64,000 nucleotides of DNA. Origin: Neocallimastix lanati (nom. inval.). Its lineage: Eukaryota > Neocallimastigomycota > Neocallimastigomycetes > Neocallimastigales > Neocallimastigaceae. Both the position numbers and the translations under genes were made by a program. Location: the NCBI GenBank assembly GCA_016946835.1, contig JACVTC010000045.1, positions 1,148,501-1,212,500 of the forward strand, read 5' to 3'. Shown piece after piece: positions 12,172-23,780 of the stretch. The notes under the pieces are model-generated. The model searched no databases. It worked only from the letters and a program-made list of their open reading frames with translations, and was not told where the DNA came from. Within the stretch, counting starts at the first letter, position 1; every line of letters starts with the position of its first letter.

Positions 12172-12875
12172 TGTAAAGATGTGATTATCCCAATCACATT
12201 TTAAATTAAAAATTTTTCTTGTGTAATTCAAAAATGTAAATTATTCTTTGATTTATAAAATAATAAACAAAGTAAATAAATCATATGAACTAAATTTTTG
12301 AATTATATTCTTTAAGCCACAAGATAAATTTTTAATGTAATAATTTTTATAAAATTTAATTCTGAGAAAATTATTGTTGTAAAATAATTTAAATGAATTA
12401 ATTAAAGTTTAAAACAAAATAAATTAATAATTTATTTTGTGAAAATTAAGTTTCAAAATTTAATCATGACTCCTTTAACATTGTTTTTAAATCGTAAATA
12501 AATAAAGACTTTACTTATAATATTAAAATAATAAATAGATAATAAATGTACTTAATTTTAATTATTTAGTATTTAGTTTAATTAATAATTATATTTTTCT
12601 AAATTTAGTTATAGTTTATATATTTATTATTTAATAAAATTCATTAGGATAGTTTTATGTTAAAATATATGTAATTTAAATAAAATAATATATTATCAAT
12701 GTATTTAGGAAAAGTATAAATAGAAGATACTTTTCGCATTTTTTCTCGATGTAATTGTTATTTTTAACAAATAACTATTAAATATTAATAAAATATATAT
12801 TAATAAAAAAATTTTTAATAAAATAAAATTTATTGTATTTTGTTATTGTAATCTATTTTAGTGTTTTCTTTTACA
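12172..12875 (+). mobile_element. Nested solo LTR inside the cargo-bearing element
   Basis: A 704-base insertion with ends TGTAAAG...CTTTTACA, flanked on both sides by the direct repeat CATTC (12167-12171 and 12876-12880). It separates the polypurine tract of the host element from its LTR. A TATA-like tataaatag at about 12717 suggests plus orientation. No other copy of this LTR is in the window, so its family is unknown. It must be younger than the element it interrupts. Confidence 0.75.
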
Positions 12876-13179
12876 CATTCCCCCTCAAATCTAACTTTGG
12901 GTGAAAGTTAGAGTTGAACAGAAATATTGCAAATGTATTACTATATAAAATAATATTTTATTTTTAATAATAATAATACAAATAACATATTATAAAGTAC
13001 ATGAAAAAGATTTATTTTATTTTTATTTGTAAACTAAAGAAAATATTTTTATATATTTTAGATTCTAACGTTTCCCCTTACTTTCAAATTGGATTGGAGT
13101 TATTTTTTTATTATTACTATTATTTATTAATCTTTCTTTAATTATTATTATGTCTTTTTATCTTATTTTATTATTATTA

Positions 13180-13930
13180 TTATTATTTATTTATATGAAT
13201 CACTTTCTGGGAAATAATTTATTGTTTGATAATAGAAAATAATCATAGAATCATACATAGATTGAAGGTAATTTGGTATATCAGCCTTACCCTTATCTTC
13301 TAATAATTCAATATTTTTAATAACTTCACAGAATAATTCATATTTAACTTTCTTTATTTTATAAGATTGTTCATGTTCCCTTAATATTGAGGTAGCACGT
13401 CTACCTTCTTGAATGCCATTAATTTCGGTACTTAATCTTTATTTTGTTTGTACAATTATTTGAGTAGTAATATCCATTTCAGTACGAACATTATTATAAT
13501 TGTAAAAGGAATCTTCGGCATCACGAAAAGCTTTATCTAAGAAAGTTTTAGCCATTCATGGAAGTTTTCCATAGCTGGTAAGTATAAATAATCAATATCT
13601 TTAGAACTTGAACTTAAAGAATAACTAACAAGATAAAACTTTTTTTTTTTTTTTTTTTTATTATAAAACAACTTCATCTCCTTTTAATTTTGCATCTTTA
13701 GATACAATGGTAAATTGCTTTTGTTTGTTCATAGTAGTTTTCATACAATTAATCATTTTTTTAATATTTTCTTCGGTTGTTTGATATATTTCTTCAATCT
13801 ATTAAGTATATCAATTATTGTATCAACCTTTGGATCAACAGTTTTGACTGGTTAGAAAAAGCTAAACTGAGCGTTAACTTGTTCTTTAAAAGCTTGATTA
13901 AAGTAAGCTGAAAATATATAAAAAATTTAC
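13180..13930 (-). mobile_element. BAR-domain-like cargo remnant
   Basis: On the minus strand this is a diverged copy of the cargo at 40950-41680 and 25440-26146. It carries recognisable short pieces of a helical protein, as described under the 38442 element. It is decayed. It lies just inside the polypurine tract, the same position as in the other two copies. Confidence 0.55.
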
Positions 13931-14549
13931 AAAACTATAACAATATATAATTTATAATATTGGTTTATTGTTGATTATTACATTTATATTAATATAATTT
14001 TTTATTTATATATATGTGAAAAACAAATTTATAAATCTAAGACAAACACTCTATTAATAAAAACAATATAACAAAGTATTTTATGTTATTAGTAATATTA
14101 TAAAATGTTTATTAATAATTTTTATTATAAGGATATATATATTTTTTTTCAAAGAGATATTTTTACATTAAATTTATTTCATATTTTTATATCTTAGTTA
14201 ACATTATTTAATTTACTTAGAGATTAATTATTTGTTGATATAAATTAATAATATAAATAAATGTATGTAACGATTTCGTCTCTAACAATATATATTGATT
14301 ATATTAAGAGTATTGTATATAGCTGTATTTAAATAATGTGTGTTTTTTATTTTTTTTTTTATTTTTTATTTTTTATTTTTTTACTAATTATATATAATAA
14401 AATTTAATTCATTTGATAAAATGCTGTATTTGTCATTATGTATTACTAGAATATCTCCATTAAACTAATTATTATTTTTACGAAATAAATATAACACTGT
14501 TTCAAAATCTACAACGCATTTGTCATTTATTTGTTAATTTAAAGTAATA

Positions 14550-15180
14550 TCTTTTAAGTAATAATAAATTGTGAAGGATAAACGTAACTTCTTATTTTCA
14601 ATAATATTAAAACACCATTGCGAAGATTCATCGGATGAATGAGTTAATTTCATAAAAAATTTTTCTCAAAAAATCATTTATTGGTAAATGTATTTATTGG
14701 TTATAAAATACCTCCAAATCTATTCAGAGGTTTTCTGGTGTTAACGATCATATTTTTAATAGCGTTTAAATCTCCTACTTTTTTTTTATATATAAATATA
14801 TATATGATTCCCATTTATATTTAGATGTTAAACATTGATTTGAAGCACCAAAAAATTATATTATCAGGGTATTTTTGTGTTTTTCTAAAAACATTTTTAT
14901 TATTCATTGTTTTCATATGATGGGGTAATCACAAATCAATATTGGATTTTTAGAATATTTTTTATAAGGTTAGTATCATCTTTTAAAGATTATATATATT
15001 TCTTTCATGCCATAAGAATTCAATCAAATTTGGATATTTATTTATTATTTTCATACTTTATTTTTATATATTAATAATTTAAAATTTCTCCTTTAGTATT
15101 TAATAAAAAGATTCTTTTAGTGCTTCTTTATCATTTAATTGTTTTAATTTATGAAAGTTTTTATTTGATTCACAAATAAC
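14550..15180 (-). mobile_element. Glycosyltransferase-like cargo remnant
   Basis: On the minus strand short pieces read QKYPDNIIF, VGDLNAIKNMIVNTRKP, FGGIL and HSSDESSQWCFNII. The order (acidic site, then GGxLYP-like turn, then DDxWxW-like block) resembles small glycosyltransferases known from bacterial LPS loci and from anaerobic fungi. That assignment is by memory of the motif layout and is tentative. Related copies are at 2613-3100 and 40270-40740. Many breaks. Confidence 0.4.
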
Positions 15181-16139
15181 TTATTATTCTTTTATTTTTA
15201 AGATGTTTAGAATAAATATTATTTACAGTAATACATTTTTCATTATTTTACTTTTTTTTTTTTTAAAGAATAATTTATGAATATTTGGAGAATAATAAAT
15301 AATTCAAACACTATATTTTAAATTATTTTATATATATTATCTAAATGTAATCTTCCCTATTATTGTTATTGATATATATAAATGGGTTTTATATGAATAA
15401 ATATGTCATTCAAAAAATATATTAGAGGTTTCGAGATTTAACAAAAATTAGATTAATAAATTATTAAATGGTAAATTAGATTTTTATAAATATATATATT
15501 ATTAATAATATAATTTTATTGAAAAAATTTTAAATTGTTATTAAAATTGATGGATTGAATTAAATATTATTGATTAAATTTAGTAAATTAAATGAAATTT
15601 GTATTATGGATTGAATTTAATTTAATTTTAATTTAATAAATCATTAATATTATTTTTAATGGTTTGATATAATTAGACATTTTAAAATTATTATAAATTA
15701 AAATTTGAAATGTATTAAATAAAAATATTATAATATATTAAAATTTTATTGATTTAAAAGTTTTTTTTTTTTTTTTAAATTAATTTCTCGTATACTATGT
15801 ATATTATATCTTTTATATTATATTGAAATGTATAATGTAAGAACGGATTTTGTGTATGAGGATATATTATTTAATATTTAATAATTTTATTATTTTATTA
15901 ATTATATATTTATTTATATTAAAAATAAATTATGTTTATATTATATATTAATGTTAATATTAATTTTTATAAATCATTTTTCTTTATCTCTTTTGCAATT
16001 AGTTGTTAATTTTTTATTTTATGTGTTTCATTAATATTTAGTTAAAAATGGTTATTATTAATTAACTTGAATAAACAGATTATTTGTAATTGATAATTCT
16101 TAGTCTTAATAACTTAAAATGACTATTATTTTAAATTTA

Positions 16140-16460
16140 ATTAATTAAAACTTCACTAGTTAGACTATTATTTTTATTTTTATTTTCTATTATTTTCAAT
16201 TTAGTTAATCTAGTTGACAATCATTTTATTTTCTATTATTTTCAATTTAGTTAATCTAGTTGACAATCATTTTATAGTTAATTATTTTCAACTTAGATAA
16301 ACTAATCAACAATTATTTTTATTTTTATTGTTAATCAACCTAGCTAGTTGACAATTATTTTTATTTTATTATCAATTATTCACAACTTAGCTAGTTGACA
16401 TTTATTTTTTATTTTCAATAATTCTCAACTTAGATAGACTAGTTGACTATTATTTTATTT
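16140..16460 (-). repeat. Leader minisatellite of the cargo-bearing element
   Basis: Six to eight imperfect copies of a roughly 40-50 base unit built on a caactta-g-tag-actagttgacaat core followed by an A/T tract. It lies between the primer site and the cargo. The matching array in the element at 38442 is at about 38985-39240. Non-coding. Confidence 0.7.
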
Positions 16461-16981
16461 TAATATTTTCTTTTTCTCTAATTATATGTATATGTATTTA
16501 TATTATTTTTTTATTTTTAAAAAATTAATAACTATTACCTATTACAATAAATATTTTATTTTAAATTTTATATCCTTAACATTCTCACAATTGTTCTGTA
16601 ATATTTTCTTATCGATATTGGTTATTACGTTTTGTTTCTATAATAAATTTTATAAAAATAATAAAAATATATTTTTATTAGTTTGAATATTAATGATAAA
16701 ATGATTATATATTTTATATATTTCAACTTAGCTTTATTGATAGCTCAACTGAAGAGTTGAGACTCTTAATCTGTGAAAAATATAAATCTCTTTTTTTTAT
16801 TCTATAAGAATAAAGAATAGTATGTATACATAATTTTATACTTTTTTATGGTATTTACAGTAAACATAATATGTGGCTTTTTGTTACTATTGGTCACATA
16901 TCTTACACTAATATATTAATTTATATAACATTACTCCTTTAATTAATATAACTATAAATCTTTATATTTTCGTTTCTAACA

Positions 16982-17827
16982 TATAAATTAAATTTTTCTA
17001 TTTTTTCTTTTTAATAAAACCAAAGAACTAATAAATTATTATTTTTGATATTTATTATATTTAATTTATTATCGAATCAAATCCGTAAGAAATAAAGATA
17101 TTTTTTTAATCAACAATAAATAAAATTATAATTAAATAATAAAAAATAAAATAAAATTAATATCATCAAGATGAAAAATTTATTGTAAATTGATTATATT
17201 AATATTAAAATAAAATAAATTTAATATTATCAGGATGAAAAATTAAAATATCATTCTGATAATGTTAAGATAAATTTAAAAATAAAGATATCATCAAGAT
17301 GAAAATCAAATAGTCAATTGATGATATTTAGATAAATTTAAACTAAAATATTACTAATATAAAAAATATAAATAAATTAAAAATAATAATAAAAACTAAT
17401 TATATGTATCAAAAAAAATTATGAATAAATCACATTATTTAATATATCAAAAATATTAAAATGAAATTATAAAATTAATCAATAAATAAACAATTTATAA
17501 ATAGATTTAAAATAATAATCAACTATTATTTAATCAAAATTAATAATAAATTGAATATTATCAATGCCTTGTTAAATAAAGTTTGATATTACAATGTGGT
17601 AAAAATAGTAACAAAATAATGAAATTAAATTTGAATAAAAATTAAAATGAGAATTTTTAATATAATAAATTAATACTAATATGTTAAAAAAAATTAACAG
17701 AATTAAATATTATAATACTATTTCTTAAAAGTACTAAAATATTTTGTATTAATAAAGAAATTAAAAAATAGTTATAATTAATTTAAAACAATATTAAAAA
17801 AAATTTAAGTTTTCAAAAGTACTCAAA
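16982..17827. other. AT-rich spacer with short interspersed repeats
   Basis: No gene seen. At 17161-17345 a tatcatcaagatgaaaaat motif recurs three times with variants (about 17161, 17224, 17290). This may be the leader of the deleted copia fragment that follows, since other LTR elements here also carry repeats in their leaders (inference). Confidence 0.45.
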
Positions 17828-18520
17828 ATGGCTGGAAGAAGAAGAAATAAAGAACAAGTTATTAACCTCAGCGGAGAAGATATCACTCATAACGGAATAA
17901 CCTTTAATTATTCCGAAAATTTCAACCAAATTACTGAATTAAATAAAGAAAACTATTCTGGTTGGAGAAGAAAAATTCTATATTTGTTAACATTAAATAA
18001 ATTGACCAAATATGTCCTTCATCCAATTGTAAAGAAGTTAAAAAAAGAGATATAATTGAAGAATTAACTTATTACTCAGAGGATCAATTTGATAGTTCGT
18101 TAGTCTATAAAGAGAACACTAAAAACATTGACATAAGTAACGACATCACGGCCAAATGGATTATCATAAATGGACTTGGAGAACAAAATCAAAAACTAAT
18201 AAATGGAAATGAAAAGACCGCTTTCCAAATTTGGAACATCCTCTAAGACTCATTTAATAAAAGAAGGGAAAGAAGAAAAATCGAAATCCAAAACAAAATT
18301 GAAGCATAATAATATAGTCTTTGTGAATGTACGAAGCATTCTATGCAGTATAAAAACATATTGAAAAAACTTAAACGTAAAATAAATTTCTTAATAATAA
18401 ATAATGATAATAAAGAAGTAATATATAATGGTATCAACCAATTTATCTATCCCAAAAACAAATCTATTAATATTAGAAACCATTACATAAGAGAATTAAT
18501 TGGTGATGGCAAAATATAAT
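17828..18520 (+). mobile_element. Internally deleted Ty1/copia fragment (gag start joined to RNase H end)
   Basis: It begins with a copia gag-like start (MAGRRRNKEQVINLSGED, then a GWRRKILYLL segment typical of copia gag). About 450 bases later it continues with the end of a copia RNase H domain (pieces such as CECTKHS and NKSINIRNHYIRELI). Protease, integrase and reverse transcriptase are missing. No flanking LTRs were found. It is a fossil with several breaks besides the large deletion. The gag is related to that of the element at 18726-22058. Confidence 0.7.
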
Positions 18521-18725
18521 TTAAATATTAAATAAATAAATATTAAATAAATAAATGAATAATAAATAATAAATAAAAAATAATAAATAATAAATAATAA
18601 AAATACTATATACAATTAAATAATTTTTCATATTGTTTTCAAATATAAACAAGAATAGTAAATAATTCAATAAATTATAATAAAAATATATATTTATTGT
18701 ATAATTTATTACTAAAATGTAAAAT

Positions 18726-21700
18726 TGTAAAAAATATCATGTTAAGAAACATTCAAATAAACTATAATAAACACAATAGTAATTATATATGGGTTAATAG
18801 TTTTTAAAAAATATTTTATTATAATATATTTATATCAGTATAAAGTATTTTTTATTCTCTTTTTTTTAGTATAGATGTATTTTTATAAAATAATAATTCT
18901 ATGATTTTTTATACTTTTTTTTTAAATATTAATATATTTTATTGGTCATTATTAATATTAAAAATAGATTAATTAAATTAATAATTATTTTGACATTCCC
19001 CCAAAAATCTAGTTTCAAAAAAAAAAACTTTTTAAAAGATAAAAAAAAAATGAAGATAGATTTTAATATAATTAATTGATTATTTTCGTTAATAAGGTAT
19101 TCCTAAATTTGTCCATTAAAGAATTAATTAAGTATTTTGTAAAACCATCAGCAAGGTTGTCCTTTGATTTTATGTATTTTAATTTAATGATTTTTATATT
19201 TACCAAATCCCTAATATGATGATACCTAATGTCAATGTGTTTTGATTTCGGATTTATTGATTGATTTTCACTATTATATATTGTTGCTTTATTGTCTATG
19301 AAAATTGTTATTTCTTTGATATTTATGTTTAATTCGTTTAATAAATTTTTGTACCACAATGAATGTTTTGCGCATTCACTTAAGCTATAATATTCAGCTT
19401 CTGTAGTTGAGGTGGAGACACAGTGCTGTAATTTGGAATACCAACTTGTTGGAGTATCCCCCATTAACATAAGGAATCCAGAAGTTGATTTTCTTGTATT
19501 TGGATAGCCAGCAAAATCGGCATCGATATATATTTTTAATTTCATTCCTTTTTTTATTTTGATTCCATAATTTTTTGTATATTTGAGATATCTAAAAATT
19601 TTTAAAACATTCATCCAATCTTCTAAGTTGGGATCTTTTGATTTTCTTGAAGCTCTGCTAACAGCAAAAAGAATATCAGGACAGGTTCAGATAGCTAAAA
19701 ATAGTAAGGTTCCTATTGCACTTCCGTATTTTGTTTCATTGAATTTCTTGGTTCTTAGATATGGATTTACTAATGGCATAAGATTTTTTACTGGTGTTAA
19801 GTTGTTAATATTAAATTTATTTAAAATATCATTTATGTATCTACCTTGATGTAAAATGTAACCATTTAAAGTTTTGGTAAATTTTATTCCAATTACAAAT
19901 TCAACATCCCAATATTCTTTATATTAAACTTCCTTTTTGTAGTGGCCGTATTTTCCACATAAGAAACATTTTCCATTTTTTCTTCCTCTTATTTTTAAAT
20001 ACTTATTATTTTGTTTATTTTTGTTTTCAGTTTTAAATTAAAAATATTTTTTTGCGTTTTCTTCTTGAATTTTTCTTTCCTTGATATTTGAGAAAAGAAT
20101 ATCTGGTATTATTCTTTTTACGTAGTTGCAACATTTTATCCATTCATTATTAAACTGGAAAACATTTATCCACCTTAGATTTTCAGGTGAAGATCTATTC
20201 AGAATTCCTACCTTTACACTATCACTCATGTCTGTATCGATAATTTCCAATTCATCGATCATATTTTGAAGTGTTGCAAGGAAGATATATATATCATCAT
20301 CTGTAGTAAATTTTAATCTGTTTAATTTATTTCGTAATATCATTTTTTGATGCTTTTCTCCTAATGTAAAGAAATCTTGGAGGAAGTTCTACATTTCGAA
20401 GGCGGTCTTACTATGGCTATTTTATTATTTCTTTTGTTTTCTTTCCCAAGCTATTATTAATTATCCATTTAACCATGATGTCATTCTTGATATCTGCTTG
20501 GCTTGTCCCAATATCGTAAACAAAAGAATTATTAAATTTATCTTTAATGTACTTATTTAAATCTTTTTTAATATTTTTCTTTCTCAATTTTTTTACTTTT
20601 GGTAAACTAACGTATTCTTCTAGATTATTGATGATTAAGAGATCCAATACGTTAGTTTTCCAATCTTGGAAGTTTTCAACGGTTAATTCAGTAACATGAT
20701 TGAAATTCTAGTAATTAAAAGAGATTCCTTTAGTGGAGAAATTACTTTCTGATCAGGGGATTTCGATGATTTGATTTCTGGAATTACTTCTTGAATTGTT
20801 TCTGCTTATTTTCTACCTTTTATTTTTAACTTCTTGTTTTAATTAAAAGTATTTATGTTTTATTATTTTCTTAATATATTTTTTATTGCTTTTCTTTAAT
20901 TTGTCTTTTATATATTTTTTATTTCTTTAGTTAAATTTAATTTTATTAAATTGAGTAATGTAAATTGTAATTAATTTTTATTGGTTCTATTTTTAGTAAC
21001 AATTAATTATTAATCTATTTATATAGATTTTTTAATGATTAATGCTTATTAAATTTAATAAAATTTAATTTAAAGATATTAATATACATTTTTTAATATT
21101 AAGGAAGGAATTAGTATAATTTTATTATTATTGAAACCAATCATTTTGATTCTTTTATTAAATAATGTGAATGTGATTATGTTACTATTTCTTTTTAATT
21201 AATAATAAATTATTTTTATTAATGTTTATTACAAAGTATTGTATATATTTATATTACGAATAATAATATAAAGGGATTAATTTATATATATTAGGTGTAT
21301 TTAAAAAATTTTGCTATTGTTGTGAAAATGATTATAACATTAATTATTCATATTTAATATATTATTGTAATTTCATTTTAATTAAAATCTTTATTTTAAT
21401 TATTTATTATATAATTGAATTTTTTATTATATTTTCCCCAGCTTATATAGCATAGCTGACATGTTATGTTCTTTATTTTCAACTTATATAATATAGCTGA
21501 CTTTTGTTTCATCCTCAGCTTATGTCTAATAACAGACCTTTTGTTTATTTTCAATTTAAATTATATCGATTTTGTACTTCTTTATATAGTTATTTTAAAT
21601 ATTAAAGATTCCACTTTTATTTTAGTTCTATAATTTATAAATATTAATATATATATATAAATAATTAAAAATTAATATTTTATAATAAATATATAAATTT

Positions 21701-22058
21701 CAAAAATATTTAATGATAAATTTTTATTTTAAAAAAAAAATACTTAGCTTTCATATGGATTAATTGGTTGAGATTGAGACTCTTAATCTGTCAAAAATAT
21801 CATGTTAAGAAACACTCAAATAAACTATAATAAACACAATAGTAATTATATATGGATTAATAGTTTTTAGAAAATATTTTATAATAATATATTTATATCA
21901 GTATAAAGTATTTTTTATTCTCTTTTTTTTAGTATAAGATGTATTTTTATAAAATAATAATTCTATGATTTTTTATACTTTTTTTTAAATATTAATATAT
22001 TTTATTGTTCATTATTAATATTAAAAATAGATTAATTAAATTAATAATTATTTTGACA
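18726..22058 (-). mobile_element. Ty1/copia element relic with both LTRs
   Basis: LTRs of 270 bases at 18726-18995 and 21789-22058 (TGTCAAAAT...ATTTTTGACA on the minus strand) differ at about 8 sites (about 3%). The flanks aaaat and aaaag are a near-match target duplication. The primer site gattaagagtctcaa abuts the 5' LTR (21774-21788), and the polypurine tract (TTTTTGGGGGAA) is just inside the 3' LTR near 18996-19007. Coding remnants on the minus strand: gag (about 20000-20700, with a zinc-knuckle-like CFLCGKYGH at about 19960) and RNase H (about 19072-19614, with STTEAEYYSLSECAKHSLW). Most of integrase and reverse transcriptase is absent. It is a fossil with many breaks. Confidence 0.85.
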
Positions 22059-22072
22059 AAAAGTATTTAAAT

Positions 22073-22277
22073 TGTTAGAAATATAAATATAAAGTTTTAT
22101 TAATATATTAATTTAAGGAGTATAGTTATACAGTTTAATATATCTGTGTAAAATATGTAACTAATAATTATAAGCCACATAGCACATAAACTATAAATAC
22201 AATAAAAATGTATAATATTTTAGAAATATTCTATTCTTAATTCTTACATAATAAAAAAGAGATTATTCCTACTTTTA
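22073..22277 (+). repeat. Diverged solo LTR
   Basis: Starts TGTTAGAAATATAAATATAAAG and follows the LTR pattern of the cargo-bearing family (AATTTAAGGAGT block, AAGCCACATAGCACATAAACTATAAAT block, AATAAAAAAGAGATT near the end). Closest to 5651-5845. It lies 15 bases from the copia relic on its left. Confidence 0.7.
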
Positions 22278-22840
22278 TATATTTAAATTTATTTTTATAT
22301 ATTAAATATATTGAAATTTTTTTATATATGAAAATTATTAATAAAATTAATATTTATTAAATTTATATATAAAATTAGTTTATGTAATTTTATTAAAAAT
22401 TGTGAAAGATCGAAATCTTAATACAATTATATGTAATTAAAGATAATTATTTATTATAATAATATTATATATAACTTTATATCTGAAAGGGATCATATTC
22501 AATCATTATAGTATAAATAAAATTTATTAATGAATATAACACTAACCCTTATTTTTCTAATTCTAGGATTATGTTTAAATATTTTATTTAAAAATAATAA
22601 TTCTTTCTGTTTGATATTTTTATATAAAAGAATAATTCTTTTCTTATATATAAATTATTAGGTTTGAATCATTTAATATTTATTTCAACTTTAATAGTAA
22701 TGTATTGATACAAATAATTAATAATAATAATTTTATTTAAAAAAAACTTTTAAAGTTTTATTACCAACATTTTAGAATTTATTAAATCATTGATAAAAAA
22801 ATTTTTTTGATTTAATATATTTACTTATACATAATTAAGA
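22278..22840. other. AT-rich spacer, no gene seen
   Basis: Nearly pure A/T. The right end is the leader of the methyltransferase gene. No motif can be named. Confidence 0.5.
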
Positions 22841-23780
22841 ATGAATATAAATAAAAAATTTTTAATAATTTCATTGATTATTTCTTTTTTATTCATTATT
22901 TCAACTAACGCTGTTTCTAAAGGTATGAAATTTTATTAAAACTAAACATTAATTAATAAAAATAGTAACGAAAAATAATAATTTTATTTTTATTTAATAT
23001 TTGATAGATCAGAAATTATTATTACGTTGTAAGAGAAAATGTAATGGGAAAAAAGTAAATTCAAAGAAATTTTGTAAGAGATGTCCATCCTTAGAAAAAA
23101 TCGTTGATATTGGGGAAGCAAAAATCGTTGACATAGGTGACGCAAAACTTTATGTTCCTTATTATCCCGCTGATTTCATTCAACGTATCATTGTAAATAG
23201 TAAAACGTTTTTTGAAATGAGTATATTACAAGAATTACAACCATATATAAAAAAAAATGCCGTAATTTTTGATATAGGAGCGAATATAGGTAATCACTCC
23301 GTATATTGGGCCATAAAATCTAATGCAAAGAAGATTTATTCCTTTGAACCAGTACAAAATATATTTAATATATTGAAAAGAAACATTGAATTAAATAATG
23401 TTACTGAAAAGGTAAAAATATACAACATAGGATTAAGTAATGAAAAGATAAATGGAAGTATTTCTTATTATAATCCAAAAGATATTGGAAGAACACAAAT
23501 AAAACAGGATTTAAATGGAAATCTGTCATTAGAAAAATTAGATAATATAAAAATTGATGAAGATACAATAGATTTTTTAAAAATTGATGTAGAAGGACAT
23601 GAATTGAAAGTACTTCAAGGAGGAAAGGAGACAATTAAAACATATAAACCGATTATATTTGTGGAAAGTTTTCCAGAAAATAAAAAGAAGGTTCATGAGT
23701 ATCTAGAAAGTCTTAATTATAAATTAATAAAAGAACTTCCATTAGATAATTATTTATATAATTTTGATGCTGAAAAATAA
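22841..23780 (+). CDS. Secreted-type FkbM family methyltransferase, two exons
   Basis: Exon 1 (22841-22922) encodes the start MNINKK, a hydrophobic core and STNAVSK, a clear signal peptide. The intron 22923-23007 (gtatga...gatag) is phase 1, and exon 2 (23008-23780) carries the enzyme, 284 residues in all. Exon 2 has a short Cys/Lys-rich stretch (CKRKC, FCKRC), two near-identical tandem pieces KIVDIGEAK and KIVDIGDAK, the SAM-binding motif I DIGANIGNHSVYWA, the acidic SFEPV after strand 2, and the family hallmark LKIDVEGHELKVLQGG. FkbM enzymes O-methylate sugars or small hydroxyl substrates; the substrate is not predictable. The core is bacterial-like and uninterrupted. An intron exactly between signal peptide and core suggests that a targeting exon was added to a transferred gene (inference). 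The lumenal location matches the GT2 and GT34 proteins nearby. Confidence 0.88.

Larger units (their letters stand above)
11959..16981 (-). mobile_element. Cargo-bearing non-autonomous LTR element with nested solo LTR
   Basis: LTRs of 210 bases at 11959-12168 and 16772-16981 (TGTTAGAAAC...TTTTCACA on the minus strand) differ at about 8 positions (about 4%). They are flanked by a 5-base direct repeat TATAA (11954-11958 and 16982-16986). The primer site abuts the right-hand LTR at 16757-16771, and the polypurine tract GAGGGGGAA lies beyond the nested insertion near 12880. No gag or pol was found. The interior holds a leader minisatellite, a glycosyltransferase-like remnant (about 14550-15180) and a BAR-like remnant (about 13180-13930), all in the sense of the element. 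Same family as the elements at 38442 and 25217. It is a fossil with many breaks in its cargo and presumably relied on enzymes of another element. Confidence 0.85.

Noticed and set aside
16486-16686. 66-codon hydrophobic frame on the plus strand
   Set aside because: It lies in the leader of an LTR element on the opposite strand and is only an A/T-rich chance frame; the matching region at 38750-38950 does not keep it.
16740-16775. tRNA-Lys gene, from the similarity to a D-arm plus anticodon arm
   Set aside because: Only the 5' half is similar and it abuts LTRs in all copies. There is no T-arm or acceptor pairing, so it is a primer-binding region.
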